A DNA stretch of 31,714 nucleotides from Prorocentrum cordatum (lineage: Eukaryota; Sar; Dinophyceae; Prorocentrales; Prorocentraceae). Positions within the stretch are counted from its first letter, which is position 1. Each line of letters starts with the position of its first letter. This document shows positions 10,391-19,518 of this stretch, piece after piece. The notes beneath the pieces were generated by a model that saw nothing but the letters and a program-made list of their open reading frames with translations, was not told where the DNA came from and searched no databases. The DNA lies in the NCBI GenBank assembly GCA_963575745.1, contig CAUYUJ010015746.1, positions 283,485-315,198 on the forward strand, written 5' to 3'. The position numbers and the translations under genes were made by a program.

Positions 10391-10540
10391 GGGCAGGAGG
10401 TCAGGATGCTACGTTCCAGGGCTCCCAGGATCTGCAAGACGACCCACTGTTCCACACAACAGTCTGCAGGAGCGATGGCCACCTAGACAACCGCCCCGGA
10501 TTTCCTAGAAGGTATCCTGAGCCTGTGGAAGTCGATCGAT
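10391..10540. repeat. Diverged direct duplicate, partner 12237-12390
   Basis: Both copies share GCAGGAGGTCA near the start, TCTGCAGGAGCGA/GCTGCAGGAGCGA in the middle and TCCTAGAAGG/TCCTGGAAGG, then TATCCTGAGCC/TGTCCTGAGCC, at the end. They flank the satellite-rich block between them. Confidence 0.6.
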
Positions 10541-10575
10541 GGAGAGGAAGCGTGCTGCCAAATAATTTCCAGATG

Positions 10576-10606
10576 TCTAAAACATGTTTCAAACATGTTT
10601 TAAATA
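10576..10606. repeat. ACATGTTT palindrome pair, left copy
   Basis: The sequence AAACATGTTTCAAACATGTT is self-complementary and recurs in inverted orientation at 11865-11905. The two copies bracket the satellite arrays. Confidence 0.7.
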
Positions 10607-10800
10607 CGTAGCACCCCGCAATTGCGCGGATAAGAGTGATGGGGCGGGCGCGGGCGACGCGGGCGTCGAGCCGGCGGACCTCGTGGCCCTTACCTTCACT
10701 GTCGATGGCGCCCTCCTCCTCCTCCTGCTCCTGCTCCTCCTCCTCCTGCCGAATTGCAGCAGGCAGCTCGATTGTCAATGAACGTGTTCAGACAGCCCCG

Positions 10801-11386
10801 CTGCAGGCGCCGATGTGATGTTGTAGAGTCAACGTGGGCCGGATCGGGGAAATGGCATGAGGGCGCTTTCCCAAACCATTGCGAGCAAGCCCGCCGCAGG
10901 CGCCGATTTGCGTGCTCTGACAAGTTCAGCGCGGGGGGGATCGCTGGTGGGCCATCCGGAACGAATGCAAAAACAGCCCGCCGCAGGCGCCGAATTTTGG
11001 CTTGTTCAGTGAACGTAGTTTGGGTCGCGGGTGGGTCGCGGGCTCTCCACCTCCATGGAAGGAATTCAAAAACAGCCTGCCGCAGGCGCCGAACATTTTG
11101 ATTTGTACATTGAACGCAGGTTGGGTCGCAGGGTCTCCACTTGGAACGGATGCGAAAGAAGCCCGCCGCAGGCGACGAAGTTTTGGCTTGTTCAGGTAAC
11201 GTAGTTTGGGTCGCGGGTGGGTCGCGGGCTCTCCACCTCCACTGGGAAGAAATTCAAAAACAGCCCGCCGCAGGCGCCGAACATTTTGATTTGTACACTG
11301 AGCGCGGTTTGGGTCGCGGGTGGGTCGCAGGTTCTCCACCGAGAACGAATGCAAAAGAAGCACACCACAGGCGCCGAAAATTTAGG
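10801..11386. repeat. About 94-bp satellite, seven copies, alternating variants
   Basis: The landmark CCGCAGGCGCCGA, allowing mismatches, starts at 10801, 10894, 10981, 11080, 11166, 11268 and 11365, with spacing of 86-102 bp. From copy 3 onward, units alternate between one followed by TTTTGGCTTGTTCAG and one followed by ACATTTTGATTTGTACA. This gives a dimeric higher-order period of about 186 bp. Each unit also holds TTTGGGTCGCGGGTGGGTCG, the seed of the next array. Confidence 0.85.
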
Positions 11387-11653
11387 GTGGGTAGCGGGGT
11401 GGGTCGCGGTTGGGTCGCGGGTGGGTCGCTGGTGGGTCGCGGGGTGGGTCGCCGGGGGGGTCTTGGGACGGGTCGCGGGCGGGTCGAGGGAGGGGTGGGT
11501 CGCGGGTTGGTCGCGGGTGGGTCGCGGGTGGGTCGCGGGGTGGGTCGCGGGGTGGGTCGCGGGTGGGTCGCGGGGTGGGTCGCGGGCGGGTCGCAGGCGG
11601 GTCGCGGGGTGGGTCGCGGGTGGGTCGCGGGGCAGGTCGCGGGTGGGACGACG
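11387..11653. repeat. (GGGTCGCGGGT)n minisatellite
   Basis: An imperfect GGGTCGCGGGTGGGTCGC array continues directly from the last 94-bp unit. It looks like runaway expansion of the GGGTCGCGGGT motif already present inside those units. Confidence 0.9.
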
Positions 11654-11776
11654 ACAACAACAAGCAACAAACAACAAACAACAAGTAACAAGCAACAGCA
11701 ACACCAACAGCAACAACAACAGCAACAGCAACAACAGCAACAACAGCAACAACAACAACAACGTCAACACCATTAA
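11654..11776. repeat. (CAA/CAG)n microsatellite
   Basis: The tract is CAACAA and CAGCAA repeat. Confidence 0.95.
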
Positions 11777-11864
11777 CAACAAGAGTAATCCGCATCGCGG
11801 AGTTCCACTTCAGCCAAGCACCCAGGGACAGTGAATGACCGTTTGGTTCAGCCCCTTCACTTTA

Positions 11865-11912
11865 ATCTAAAAACATGTTTGAAACATGTTTAGAACATGT
11901 TTTACACATTAT
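11865..11912. repeat. ACATGTTT palindrome cluster, right copy
   Basis: Three ACATGTTT units plus ACACATGTTG lie here. They are inverted relative to the copy at 10576-10606. Confidence 0.7.
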
Positions 11913-11976
11913 CAACACATGTTGAATTAAATGTTCGGATTGTTCGAGTGTCCATTGTCATGGCATCCACAATCCT

Positions 11977-12008
11977 GAGCCAATCGCCTCCTGACGTCAT
12001 TCTCGTCC
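11977..12008. repeat. GAGCCAAT-N7-TGACGTCATTCTCGTCC motif, copy 1
   Basis: The 17-bp sequence TGACGTCATTCTCGTCC lies 15 bp after the start of GAGCCAAT. The same pair with the same spacing recurs at 12550-12581. TGACGTCA is a CREB/ATF-type palindrome, but no function is shown here. Confidence 0.6.
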
Positions 12009-12059
12009 TGGCTGGGGGTCTGAGTCGAGTCTCTCCTGGGAAGTCCGCCCAGGGGCTCC

Positions 12060-12250
12060 AGTGGGCACACGCCGCAGCAGCCGCCCTGGCGCTCGCCGGC
12101 GTCGCGGCGGTCGTGGCGCTGGGGGCCGCGGTCGACTGCGAGTGCGGCTCCCTGGCGGGCTCGTCCTGCTCGGAGTCTCTGGCGGCCCGGGGGGAGGGGG
12201 CGGCCGTGTGCGGGAACTGCGTCCATCTGCTGAGGAGCAGGAGGTCATGG
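12060..12250 (+). other. Possible exon or transposon fragment with one hydrophobic helix
   Basis: In the frame that contains 11897-12667, this part has GC-biased third positions. It encodes a hydrophobic run (HAAAAALALAGVAAVVALG) followed by a cysteine cluster (DCECGSLAGSSC, later CGNC). A membrane segment beside cysteines also occurs in the N-terminal part of the recombinase element (23283-23585), so it may be a fragment of such an element. No start, stop or splice site is convincing. Confidence 0.2.
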
Positions 12251-12390
12251 TCAGGAGGCATGCCAGGGCTTCCTAGACTTCCCAGGTTTCCAGGATTTCC
12301 GAAGGCTTCGCGATGTTTCGCGCGGGCTGCAGGAGCGAGGGCCGCCGGATACTCCAGGGTTCCTGGAAGGTGTCCTGAGCCAATTGCAGG
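12237..12390. repeat. Diverged direct duplicate, partner 10391-10540
   Basis: See the landmarks shared with 10391-10540. This copy ends TGTCCTGAGCCAATTGCAGG. Confidence 0.6.
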
Positions 12391-12549
12391 TCTGAGCGCC
12401 CTCCCGCTCCTTCCCTCGCGCGGTCGCCCTTGTATGCCCTCGTCTTCGTCTCTCTCCCTCTTGCACGCTGGACAAGTTTCTTATCGGTTGCCCCGATTCG
12501 CCCCACGCTGGTGCGGACTGCCTCTGCCTCGCCGCCGGCGAAAAATCCG

Positions 12550-12581
12550 GAGCCAATTGTATTATGACGTCATTCTCGTCC
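12550..12581. repeat. GAGCCAAT-N7-TGACGTCATTCTCGTCC motif, copy 2
   Basis: This is an exact repeat of both conserved blocks found at 11977-12008, with the same spacing and an unrelated linker. Confidence 0.6.
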
Positions 12582-12826
12582 CACGTATGGCCTGTCGGTC
12601 CGGGCTCCTCTGCCGCGACCCCACGGATGCTGAGCGGCCTCGCGCGGGGGCCCCGCGCGGGTTGTGATCCACGGCATCGCGCAGCCACGGGATCGCGCCT
12701 CGGTGCTCCCCAGCCCGAGGGCACGGGTCTGGACATGTTCCTCACTCATGACTCGGGGGGGGGGGGAGGGCGATGCTCGGGCAAGCCCTCAGGAAGAGGA
12801 TGTGATCGAAGAAAAAGCGGTATAAG

Positions 12827-12973
12827 CATAAACTTTCGGCGCCCTGCGCGGATTTCTAGGATCTGCGCTCCCCTTGGCGGCGCCTCTGGCGCCGCCCCTG
12901 GCGCGTTCCGCGCGCCAGGGAGGAGCGTCCAGCGCAGATCCAAGAAATTCGCGGGGATCGCCAGCAATTTATG
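12827..12973. mobile_element. Foldback family 2, copy c
   Basis: The left arm starts CATAAACTTTCGGCG and continues into GCGCGGATTTCTAGGATCTG. The right arm is its imperfect reverse complement ending CAGCAATTTATG. The arms pair over about 42 bp. The inner palindrome CCTGGCGCG/CGCGCCAGG is present. It is non-coding. Confidence 0.8.
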
Positions 12974-13950
12974 TCTGTGTCGTTTTTTCTTCTCAGGATA
13001 TGAGTCGCTCAATGCCTCCTGGTGCATGATCCAGCGTTCGGCCCCTCCGTCTCGTGCTCCTCCTCCCTCCGCTCCTCCCTCCTCCCCGAGTTACCTCTGC
13101 TCCTCCCTCCTCCCCGAGTTACCTCCTCCCTTCTCCTCTCCCTCCGCTCGTCCCCCCTCCCCTTGCTCGGCTTGGTGCCAGTTGTCCTCTCTCCCGAGAC
13201 TCTGTGCGAGCCGGTCGTTGACTCTGTCTGCCGCATGCTGGTTTTTTTTACCGATCGGATTCCAATCTGTGTTTTGCACTTATTTTCGTCTAGTCTGAAC
13301 GGTTGTTTGTTTGTTTGTATGTTTGTTTGTTTTTGCTTGTTTGTCTGTCTGTTTGTTTGTTTGTTTGTTCTTCAAGATGTTGCTCCCGCTGCAGCGGTGG
13401 TCTCATGTTAGGGTCCGCGCTCTGCTCTAGTCGTTCAGACTTGGCGCTCTCGCCCCAGGGCGAGCCACACGTCTGGACCTGGGTCCTTCCTCTTCCTCGT
13501 CGTTGTCGCTCCACTCCTGTTCCCCTGGTCCTGCTGCTCCTCCCGCTCCTCGAACTCCTGCTCCATCCTGCTCACTTTGCTGCTGCTGTTCCTCCTCCTC
13601 CTCCTTCCTTCCTTCCTTCCTTCCTTCCTTCCTTCCTTCCTTCCTTCCTTCCTTCCTTCCTTCCTCTCTTCCTTCATTCCTCATCCTCCTTATCTTCCTC
13701 CTACTCATCCTCCTGCTCATCCACCACCACCACCACCACCACCACCACCACCACCACCACCACCACCACCACCACCACCACCACCACCACCACCACCACC
13801 ACCACCACCACCACCACCACCACCACCACCACCACCTCCTCCGATGTACGCAGCTTCCCTCTCTGACTGCGCACATTACGATAAAAGGGGCCGTTTCGGG
13901 GCCTCCAGGTCCGTGAATGCACCCGCCAGTGGACAGAGAGCGCCTCGGCG
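12974..13950. repeat. Microsatellite-rich region
   Basis: The region contains a CTCCTCCC-type pyrimidine tract (13040-13180), (TTTG)n at 13301-13372, (TTCC)n at 13604-13665 and (ACC)n at 13721-13836. The ACC tract produces poly-H, poly-P or poly-T in the three plus frames, so the open frames are artefacts. Confidence 0.9.
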
Positions 13951-13951
13951 C

Positions 13952-14045
13952 AAATGGGAAGGGAGGGATGGGATGGGCAGGATGGCCTATATGGCGCGAG
14001 CGCGCTCAGCTTGTCTCTCTTTCCCCTGTCCGCCCTCCTCCTCCC
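13952..14045. repeat. Dispersed repeat, copy 2 (partner 808-905)
   Basis: It shares the GGGATGGGATGGG lead, the TGGCGCGAGCGC core and the CAGCTTGTC/CCTCCTCC tail with the first copy. It is followed by a CTCCCCCTCCC tract up to about 14130. Confidence 0.7.
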
Positions 14046-15460
14046 ACGCCTCCCCCTCCCCCTCCCCGTCCTGCTTCTCCCACTCCTCCCCTCCCCCTCC
14101 CGCCCCTCCCGCTCCCCCTCTTCCCTCTCCCCGGGTTGTGTCCAGAACGGGGAGAATGATCCACAGCAAGTCCTGCCCGATTTGCACGGGGGTGCTGTCA
14201 GAATTCGCTGCCGACGTTGCCTGTCTTTGACCAGAAGCGCTTGCCCAGAAGTTGTCGCTGTGCCACCTTGCCAGGGTGTAGGGCAGGGAGGCGAAAAGAG
14301 GCCAATGACTGTGGGGTTGTAGGGCGCGAGCCTTGGTAGCAATCGTTTGAATATTTCCTAACCTGTGTTTATTTGTGTGCAATTCGCTTCGACATGAACA
14401 CATCTCGCATCCGCAACAGCCCAAAGCAGCGCACCAGCACTTTAACTCTGCAGTGGATAGTGCTGCCTTGGGGCCTGTTTGGGGTGTTGGGGCCGCATGA
14501 GGGCTTGTTAGGGCCATCTTGTCTAAGGGGCCCTCTGCAGGTGTCCTCTGATTGTCTTTGGAAAGTGTTGGGACGGCTTGGATCCGTCATGGGCTTGTGT
14601 TTGACTGCGCCCAGGTTGTCTTGGGGCCGTTCTGGAGGCGCGCGTCCCCAGAGGTCCGTTGCATCGTGGCAAGCCCGTCCGAGGCGGCCGTCTAATGGCA
14701 GACGGGGCGTCGTGGAGAAGGGCTGGCGGCCAGCTCAGCTTCTGCCGCGCCTGGCCCGAGACGGGCGCCTGCCGTCCAGTGGTCACTGCATGTGCTTCAC
14801 TTGTCGGATGGCCGATCGGCGATGCCCAACACATGCGACGACCAGTAAGGAACGTCCCCTCGTGTGCCTGCTTCGGCGTTCCCTCTGCCGCTCCCGGGGG
14901 CCGGGAGCCGGGCCCAGACCCTTGCGCGTGCACGAGGCCGCGCGCGCGCGCGAGCCTGGCCCGAAGTCTGCCCCGGCACCCGCAGCTGGCGGCCGACGTC
15001 GGCCGAGCCACGCTCCTCGGGCCCCCCCCCCCCTCTCTTGCCAGCAGCCCGGCCTGCACGCACCCGAGGACCAGAGCCCAGACGGCCGGCGCCTCGGCTC
15101 TTTTCCAGTGCGCGGCCGCAGAGCTCCCCGCCCCAGGCCCGGGGGGGAGTGCCACTGGATTCACCTGTGGCGGCGCTGGGGCCCGCGAGCAGGCCCGCCT
15201 CGGCATCGCTCGGACGTGTGCAGGTTTTCCTTCGGCGAGGACCATCGAGGAGCATCCTTGATCACTTGGCGAAGGAGCCTCGCACGAAACAGAACAAAGC
15301 ACGGGGAATGGACGTCCGAGCGATGGCCAGGCCCCAGAGGCCTAAATCGAGGAGGATCGCCCAAACTGAAGGGATCGTGCCGTCCAGCCGCAGGAACAAG
15401 GGCCACCGCGGGCTCAGCAGGGGCTTAGGTCGTCGGGCCGCTCCTTGGGCTCAGGTGTGA
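14046..15460. other. Intergenic, no recognised gene
   Basis: 14450-14650 is a degenerate TTGGGGCCNTCTTGGG run like those at 20500-21010, 21290-21640, 22310-22850 and 27130-27310. 14650-15450 is GC-rich with long overlapping open frames on both strands (the largest has 351 codons from 14373). Their composition is arginine/proline-rich and I recognise no domain. Confidence 0.5.
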
Positions 15461-15500
15461 GTCGGGCCTGTCCCTCTACAGGAGGAGTGTTCAAAAATAG
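15461..15500. mobile_element. Foldback family 1, interrupted copy, left part
   Basis: It starts GTCGGGCCTGTCCCTC and runs to CAAAAATAG, where family 1 normally continues as TCTGGGGACG. That continuation is found 1.68 kb away at 17186. Confidence 0.75.
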
Positions 15501-15649
15501 TACTATCCCGGCAAAGCAACCTAACAGCGATGTGTATAAGCATATCTGGAAGCATTCCCCTTAAGATTCAGGTGAGAATCCAGTTGTAGAATTCTGCTCT
15601 TCTCGCAGTCGCAGTCGCATTCGCAATGACAGTCGCAGTGGCAACGCCC

Positions 15650-15925
15650 TTCGGATCCAATGGAATCCTAAGGATTCCTAGGGATTCCTAAGGTATCCTT
15701 AGGCATGCTTAGGCATCCTTAGGAATCCATAGGAATCCTTAGGAATCCTGATTCCTGTGGATTCCTAGGGATTCCTAGGGATTCCTAGGGATTCCTAGGG
15801 AATCTTAAGGGTTCCTAAGGATTCCTGAGGATGCTTAACTATGCCTTCGGATTCCTGAGGATGCCTACGGATTCCTAAGGATTCCTACGGATTCCTAAGG
15901 ATTCCTATGGATTCCTACTGATGCC
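15650..15925. repeat. GGATTCCTAAGG-type minisatellite
   Basis: Many copies of GGATTCCTAGG/GGAATCCTTAGG are present, each near-palindromic. A short return of the same unit lies at 17020-17072, on the other side of the CAGCCT array. Confidence 0.9.
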
Positions 15926-16823
15926 TCAGCCTACCTCAGTTTCAGCCTCAGCCTCAGCCTGCCTCGGCCTCAGCCTCAGCCTGCCTCAGCCTCAGCCTCA
16001 GCCTGCCTCAGCCTCAGCCTGCGTCAGCCTCAGCCTCAGCCTGCCTCAGCCTCAGCCTGCCTCAGCCTCAGCCTCAGCCTCAGCCTCAGCCTCAGCCTGC
16101 CTCGGCTTGCCTCAGCCTCAGCCTCAGCCTGCATCGGCCTCAGCCTCAGCCTCGGCCTCAGCCTCCCCTCGGCCTCACCTTGTCTCAGCCTGCCTCAGCC
16201 TCAGCCTGTCAGCCTCAGCCTCAGCCTCAGCCTGCCTCAGCCTCAGCCTCAGAGCCTCAGCCTCGGCCTCAGCCTCAGCCTGCCTCAGCCTCAGCCTGCC
16301 GGCCTCAGCCTCAGCCTCAGCCTGCCTCAGCCTCAGCCTGCCTCAGCCTCAGCCTCAGCCTGCCTCAGCCTCAGCCTCAGGCCTCAGCTCAGCCTGCCTC
16401 AGCCTCAGCCTCAGCCTGCCTCGGCCTCAGCCTCAGCCTCAGCCTGCCTCAGCCTCAGCCTCAGCCTGCCTCAGCCTCAGCAGCCTCAGCCTCAGCCTCA
16501 GCCTGCCTCAGCCTCAGCCTCAGCCTGCCTGCCTCAGCCTCAGCCTCAGCCTGCCTCGGCCTCAGCCTCAGCCTGCCCTCAGCCTCAGCCTGCAGCCTCA
16601 GCCTGCCTCGGCCTCAGCCTCAGCCTCAGCCTCAGCCTGCATCAGCCTCAGCCTCAGCCTGCCTCAGCCTCAGCGTCAGCCTCTCAGCCTCAGCCTGCGT
16701 CAGCCACAGCCTCAGCCTGCCTCAGCCTCAGCCTGCCTCAGCCTCAGCCTCAGCCTGCCTCGGCGTGCCTCAGCCTCAGCCTCAGCCTGCCTCAGACTCA
16801 GCCTGCCTCGGCCTCAGCATGCC
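15926..16823. repeat. (CAGCCT)n satellite, about 0.9 kb
   Basis: The array is built from CAGCCT hexamers with regular CAGCCTGCCT variants. It encodes A/S or P/Q runs in all frames; these are not genes. Confidence 0.95.
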
Positions 16824-16824
16824 T

Positions 16825-17015
16825 CAGCTCGGGCATTCCAAATATGGCACAGGATGTGCGTTGTGGGAACACGAAGATCACGAAGTGACCCACGGTTGGC
16901 TCCGGGCAATCAAAATATGTTACAGGAATGGTGTTCTCGGAACACGAAGAACACGAAGTGGCCTACAGTTGGCTCCGGGCATTCAAAATGTGGCCTGGGA
17001 ATGGTGTTCTGGGAA
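16825..17015. repeat. 73-bp tandem repeat, about 2.5 copies
   Basis: Unit starts lie near 16824, at 16897 and at 16970 (TGGCTCCGGGC in the last two). Each unit holds GGAACACGAAGA and CACGAAGTG. The third unit is incomplete. Confidence 0.8.
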
Positions 17016-17182
17016 TGGATTCCTGAGGATTCCTAAGAATTCTTCAGGATTCCTAAGGATTCCTGGGGCTGCCGGTTTTGTCCGGTTTTGTCCGGTTCCC
17101 GCCCAGACCCCCCTGGGGCGTCAAGATGCTTTCTTTTGACCCCACTAGAAACCTATCAGCAAAGGCTGTTAGGTAAAAAGAG

Positions 17183-17289
17183 TAGTCTGGGGACGATCTT
17201 TTGAATATTTGTTGCCAATTTTTGAATATTTGTCGAGTCTGTTTTTTTGGTTGTTGTCCACGATCCGCCTGCAGGGGGACACGCCCGAC
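17183..17289. mobile_element. Foldback family 1, interrupted copy, right part
   Basis: It resumes at TAGTCTGGGGACGATC and ends GGGGGACACGCCCGAC, the inverted form of the left end at 15461. With the insert removed, the element would be about 144 bp, close to the 149-bp copy at 6137. Confidence 0.75.
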
Positions 17290-17581
17290 CGAAACTCAGG
17301 TCCGGGAACTCAGCCGGGGCCGAGGCTCGACGCGGCGAGGACAGCCCCCGCCCCGTTGCCTCACTCGCGCGTGCCCGCTGGCAGCCCGGTGGCTGCGTCG
17401 TCGGCCCTCCGCGGTGCCTCCTGGGGGGGACCGCCGTCGGCGCGGCTGGGTCCGCCGCGGGGCTCTCGGCAGCACGCACCCCGGGAGTGGTCGCCACAGG
17501 CAAGCCTCCCGCCCGCAGCCTCCGCGAGGCACGGCGTGCGAGGGGTCGGGGCCACGAGCGGCGCGAGGCCGCGCGCGTGCG

Positions 17582-17612
<31 letters not shown>

Positions 17613-17744
17613 GAAGATTAAGAAGCAGACGAATAAGAATAATAAGCATAATCATAATAAGAAGAATAATGCGAATAATAATAATAAAAATAATAATAAC
17701 AACAATAACAATAATAATGATGAGAAGAAGAATAAGACAAACAC
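17290..17744. other. Intergenic with CT and AAT microsatellites
   Basis: 17290-17580 is GC-rich with no recognised gene. (CT)n lies at 17586-17613. AAT/AAG-rich repeat fills 17630-17735, followed after 17770 by roughly complementary TTC/ATT-rich sequence. Confidence 0.6.
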
Positions 17745-17910
17745 TCAACGCCATAAGCACAAAGTGTTGTCGTTTTTCCTTCTTCTTCTTCTTCTTATCA
17801 TCATTATTATTCTTCTTCTGTGGCGTTGACTTTGTGTTCTATGGCGTTGAAGCTTGTGGCGTTAAGTTTAACTGTGCTTATGGCGTTCAAGTTTATGTGT
17901 ATGGCGTTTC
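17745..17910. repeat. TATGGCGTT minisatellite, plus orientation
   Basis: Units of the form TTTGTGTTCTATGGCGTTGA recur at 17820-17910. One inverted unit (CAACGCCATAAGCACAAAG) lies at 17747-17766. The same unit type forms the array at 18683-18900 in the opposite orientation. Confidence 0.65.
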
Positions 17911-18060
17911 TTATTCTTCTGCAGTCGGCCCGCGCCTCTTGGGTGGACCGTCCCTCGGTTCGGGCAGGCTCTTTGCTGCGCCGACGTGGCGGCGGGCGGC
18001 TCTCAACCCCCCCCGCCAGGTCGTGCCAGGCTCACGACGGGCAGCTGCCTCTTGCTTTGA
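17911..18060. other. Intergenic, nothing recognised
   Basis: This is a short GC-rich stretch between the minisatellite and foldback family 1 copy 3. Confidence 0.4.
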
Positions 18061-18229
18061 GTCGGGCGTGTCCCTCTGCTGGAGGAGTATTCAAAAGTAG
18101 GCCAACAAATACTCAAGGGGACGATTTTTGCATTATTTTGTGTTTTTTCTTAATTTTCGTTCTTATGGTTTTTCTCACTATTTTTAAAACTATTCGTCCA
18201 CAATCCGCCTGCAGGAGGACATGCCTGAC
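18061..18229. mobile_element. Foldback family 1, copy 3
   Basis: Ends are GTCGGGCGTGTCCCTCTGC and, inverted, GCAGGAGGACATGCCTGAC. The inside is T-rich with the landmarks TTCAAAAGTAG and GGGGACGATTTTTG. It is 169 bp long and non-coding. Confidence 0.85.
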
Positions 18230-18682
18230 CTAATTCTTGCTTCCGGCTCTCATCTGTCGTATGGGGCGTTCCAGACAGGGCCTTGCCTTCGAGGCTCGAA
18301 GGAGCTGGCCCCTCTTCCGCCGCAGGCTGGCGGCACTAAAACGAGGCCGCCTCCGCCGGCGGAAGCTCGGCGGAAGGCGGCGGGAGTAGAGGAGGTGCCC
18401 CCAAGAGAGGAACACTTTTTGGGGGCTCAGGGTCTCCGAAGTCGCCCCTCTGCTCTGGCCTCTGGGTGCCCTCGCGTGCCCGGACTGCATTCCCATCGCC
18501 CGCCACGGCAGCACGCCCCGCCCGGCGGGGGAGCCGCCCGCGGAGGGCCCGCGGAGGGCTCTCCCCGGAGGTCCCAGGGGCCTCCTCGCGCCAAGGAGCA
18601 CGCGCGCGGCGGGCAGCTGCTTCGCCGTCCTCGGTCCCCCGGGGGGCCCTCGCCGGACCCCGGGGCCGTCGACGAAACGACT
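18230..18682. other. GC-rich intergenic DNA, no gene
   Basis: The stretch is open in several frames on both strands but shows no recognisable domain. Confidence 0.4.
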
Positions 18683-18900
18683 CGCCAGAAACATAAAAAA
18701 CATCGCCATAAGCATAAAAGAACAGAGCCATAAGCATCGCCATAAACATCGCCTTAAACATCGCCAGAAACATGGCCATAAACAAAGAACACATAAACAT
18801 CGCCATACACATAACAAACATCGCCATACACATAAACACATCGCCATACATATAACATCATCGCCATGAAAGTCGAAGAAGAAACATCGCCATAAGCATA
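18683..18900. repeat. CATCGCCATAAACAT minisatellite
   Basis: Units built on CATCGCCATAAACAT and CATCGCCATACACATAA repeat about 12 times. They are the reverse complement of the TATGGCG unit type at 17745-17910. Confidence 0.85.
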
Positions 18901-18901
18901 G

Positions 18902-18981
18902 GAACTGTTGGCGCTTCGCGCGGATCTCTTGGGCCTGCGCTGCGCAGACCCTTGAAATCCGCGCGGTGTCGCCAACAGTTC
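18902..18981. mobile_element. Foldback family 2, copy d, minimal hairpin
   Basis: Arms GAACTGTTGGCG and CGCCAACAGTTC are inverted, then CGCGCGGATCTCTTGGGCCT pairs with AGACCCTTGAAATCCGCGCG. The centre is CTGCGCTGCGCAG. At 80 bp it is the shortest copy and lacks the inner CCTGGCGCG palindrome. Confidence 0.8.
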
Positions 18982-19361
18982 ATTATCATGGCGTTTTTTG
19001 TTGTTGTTGTTGTTGCTCTTCTTCTTCTTCGTCTTCTTCTTCTTCTTCTTCTTCTAGAGAAGCCAGTCCCAGAGGAGGGGTCCAAGACTTCTGTTGCTCT
19101 CGTCGTGCTCAAGAGCCGCATCCCAGAAGTGACTCCGAGCGCCCGGAACAGTGCCGAAGCAGCGCCGAACGAGTGCCGCGCCTCCCAGGGCTGCAGCGGG
19201 CTGGGCCGTCCGAAGCTCACGCGCCAGGCCTCCATGGGGCCCGCGCCGCGGGAACGGGCCACGGCGTCGGGGGTCCGGGGGTTGCCCGGTCGTGGCTCCC
19301 CGGGGGAGCGGCCCAGGGCGTGCCGGATCGTCGGGGGGTCCATAGGCTCAGAGGAGGACAG
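18982..19361. other. Intergenic, TTC/TTG-rich start, no gene
   Basis: TTGTTG and CTTCTT runs occupy 18998-19055. The rest is GC-rich and unrecognised. Confidence 0.5.
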
Positions 19362-19518
19362 GTCGGGCGTGTCCCTCTGCAGGAGGAGTACGGAGAAACA
19401 GTGAAGCAATAGCCTGGGGGCGATTTTTGGGGCATCTTTGAGCATGCGCGAGCAGTTGTTTGTTTTGCGATCTCGTCTTTCTCGTCCAGAGCCCCCCCTG
19501 CAGGAGGACGCGCCCGAC
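19362..19518. mobile_element. Foldback family 1, copy 4
   Basis: Ends are GTCGGGCGTGTCCCTCTGCA and, inverted, TGCAGGAGGACGCGCCCGAC. The inside has the family landmark AGCCTGGGGGCGATTTTTG. It is 157 bp long and non-coding. Confidence 0.85.

Larger units (their letters stand above)
15501..17182. mobile_element. 1.68-kb insertion carrying satellite DNA
   Basis: This block splits a family 1 foldback element. The inner ends hold an inverted pair, ACCTAACAGC (15519-15528) and GCTGTTAGGT (17165-17174). TAG is present at both edges (15498-15500 and 17183-17185) and could be a 3-bp target duplication; the exact ends are uncertain by a few bases. Nearly all the content is GGATTCCT and CAGCCT satellite plus a 73-bp tandem repeat. 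There is no recognisable gene, so it would be non-autonomous. Confidence 0.6.

Noticed and set aside
10801-11386. CRISPR-like array
   Set aside because: Units of about 94 bp are similar along most of their length rather than having a short constant repeat with unique spacers, and the context is eukaryotic.
11992-12000. Functional CREB/ATF promoter element
   Set aside because: TGACGTCA alone in non-coding repeat DNA, with no gene nearby, is not enough evidence.
13303-14230. Open frames with poly-H, poly-T, poly-P and poly-W
   Set aside because: They are translations of the TTTG, TTCC and ACC tracts.
14373-15428. 351-codon open frame
   Set aside because: Other frames on both strands are equally open, composition is R/P/G-rich, it starts in a degenerate TTGGGG repeat, and I recognise no domain.
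15921-17139. Open frames of 319-371 codons rich in S, A, Q and P
   Set aside because: They come from the CAGCCT satellite; the hexamer lacks stop codons in all plus frames.
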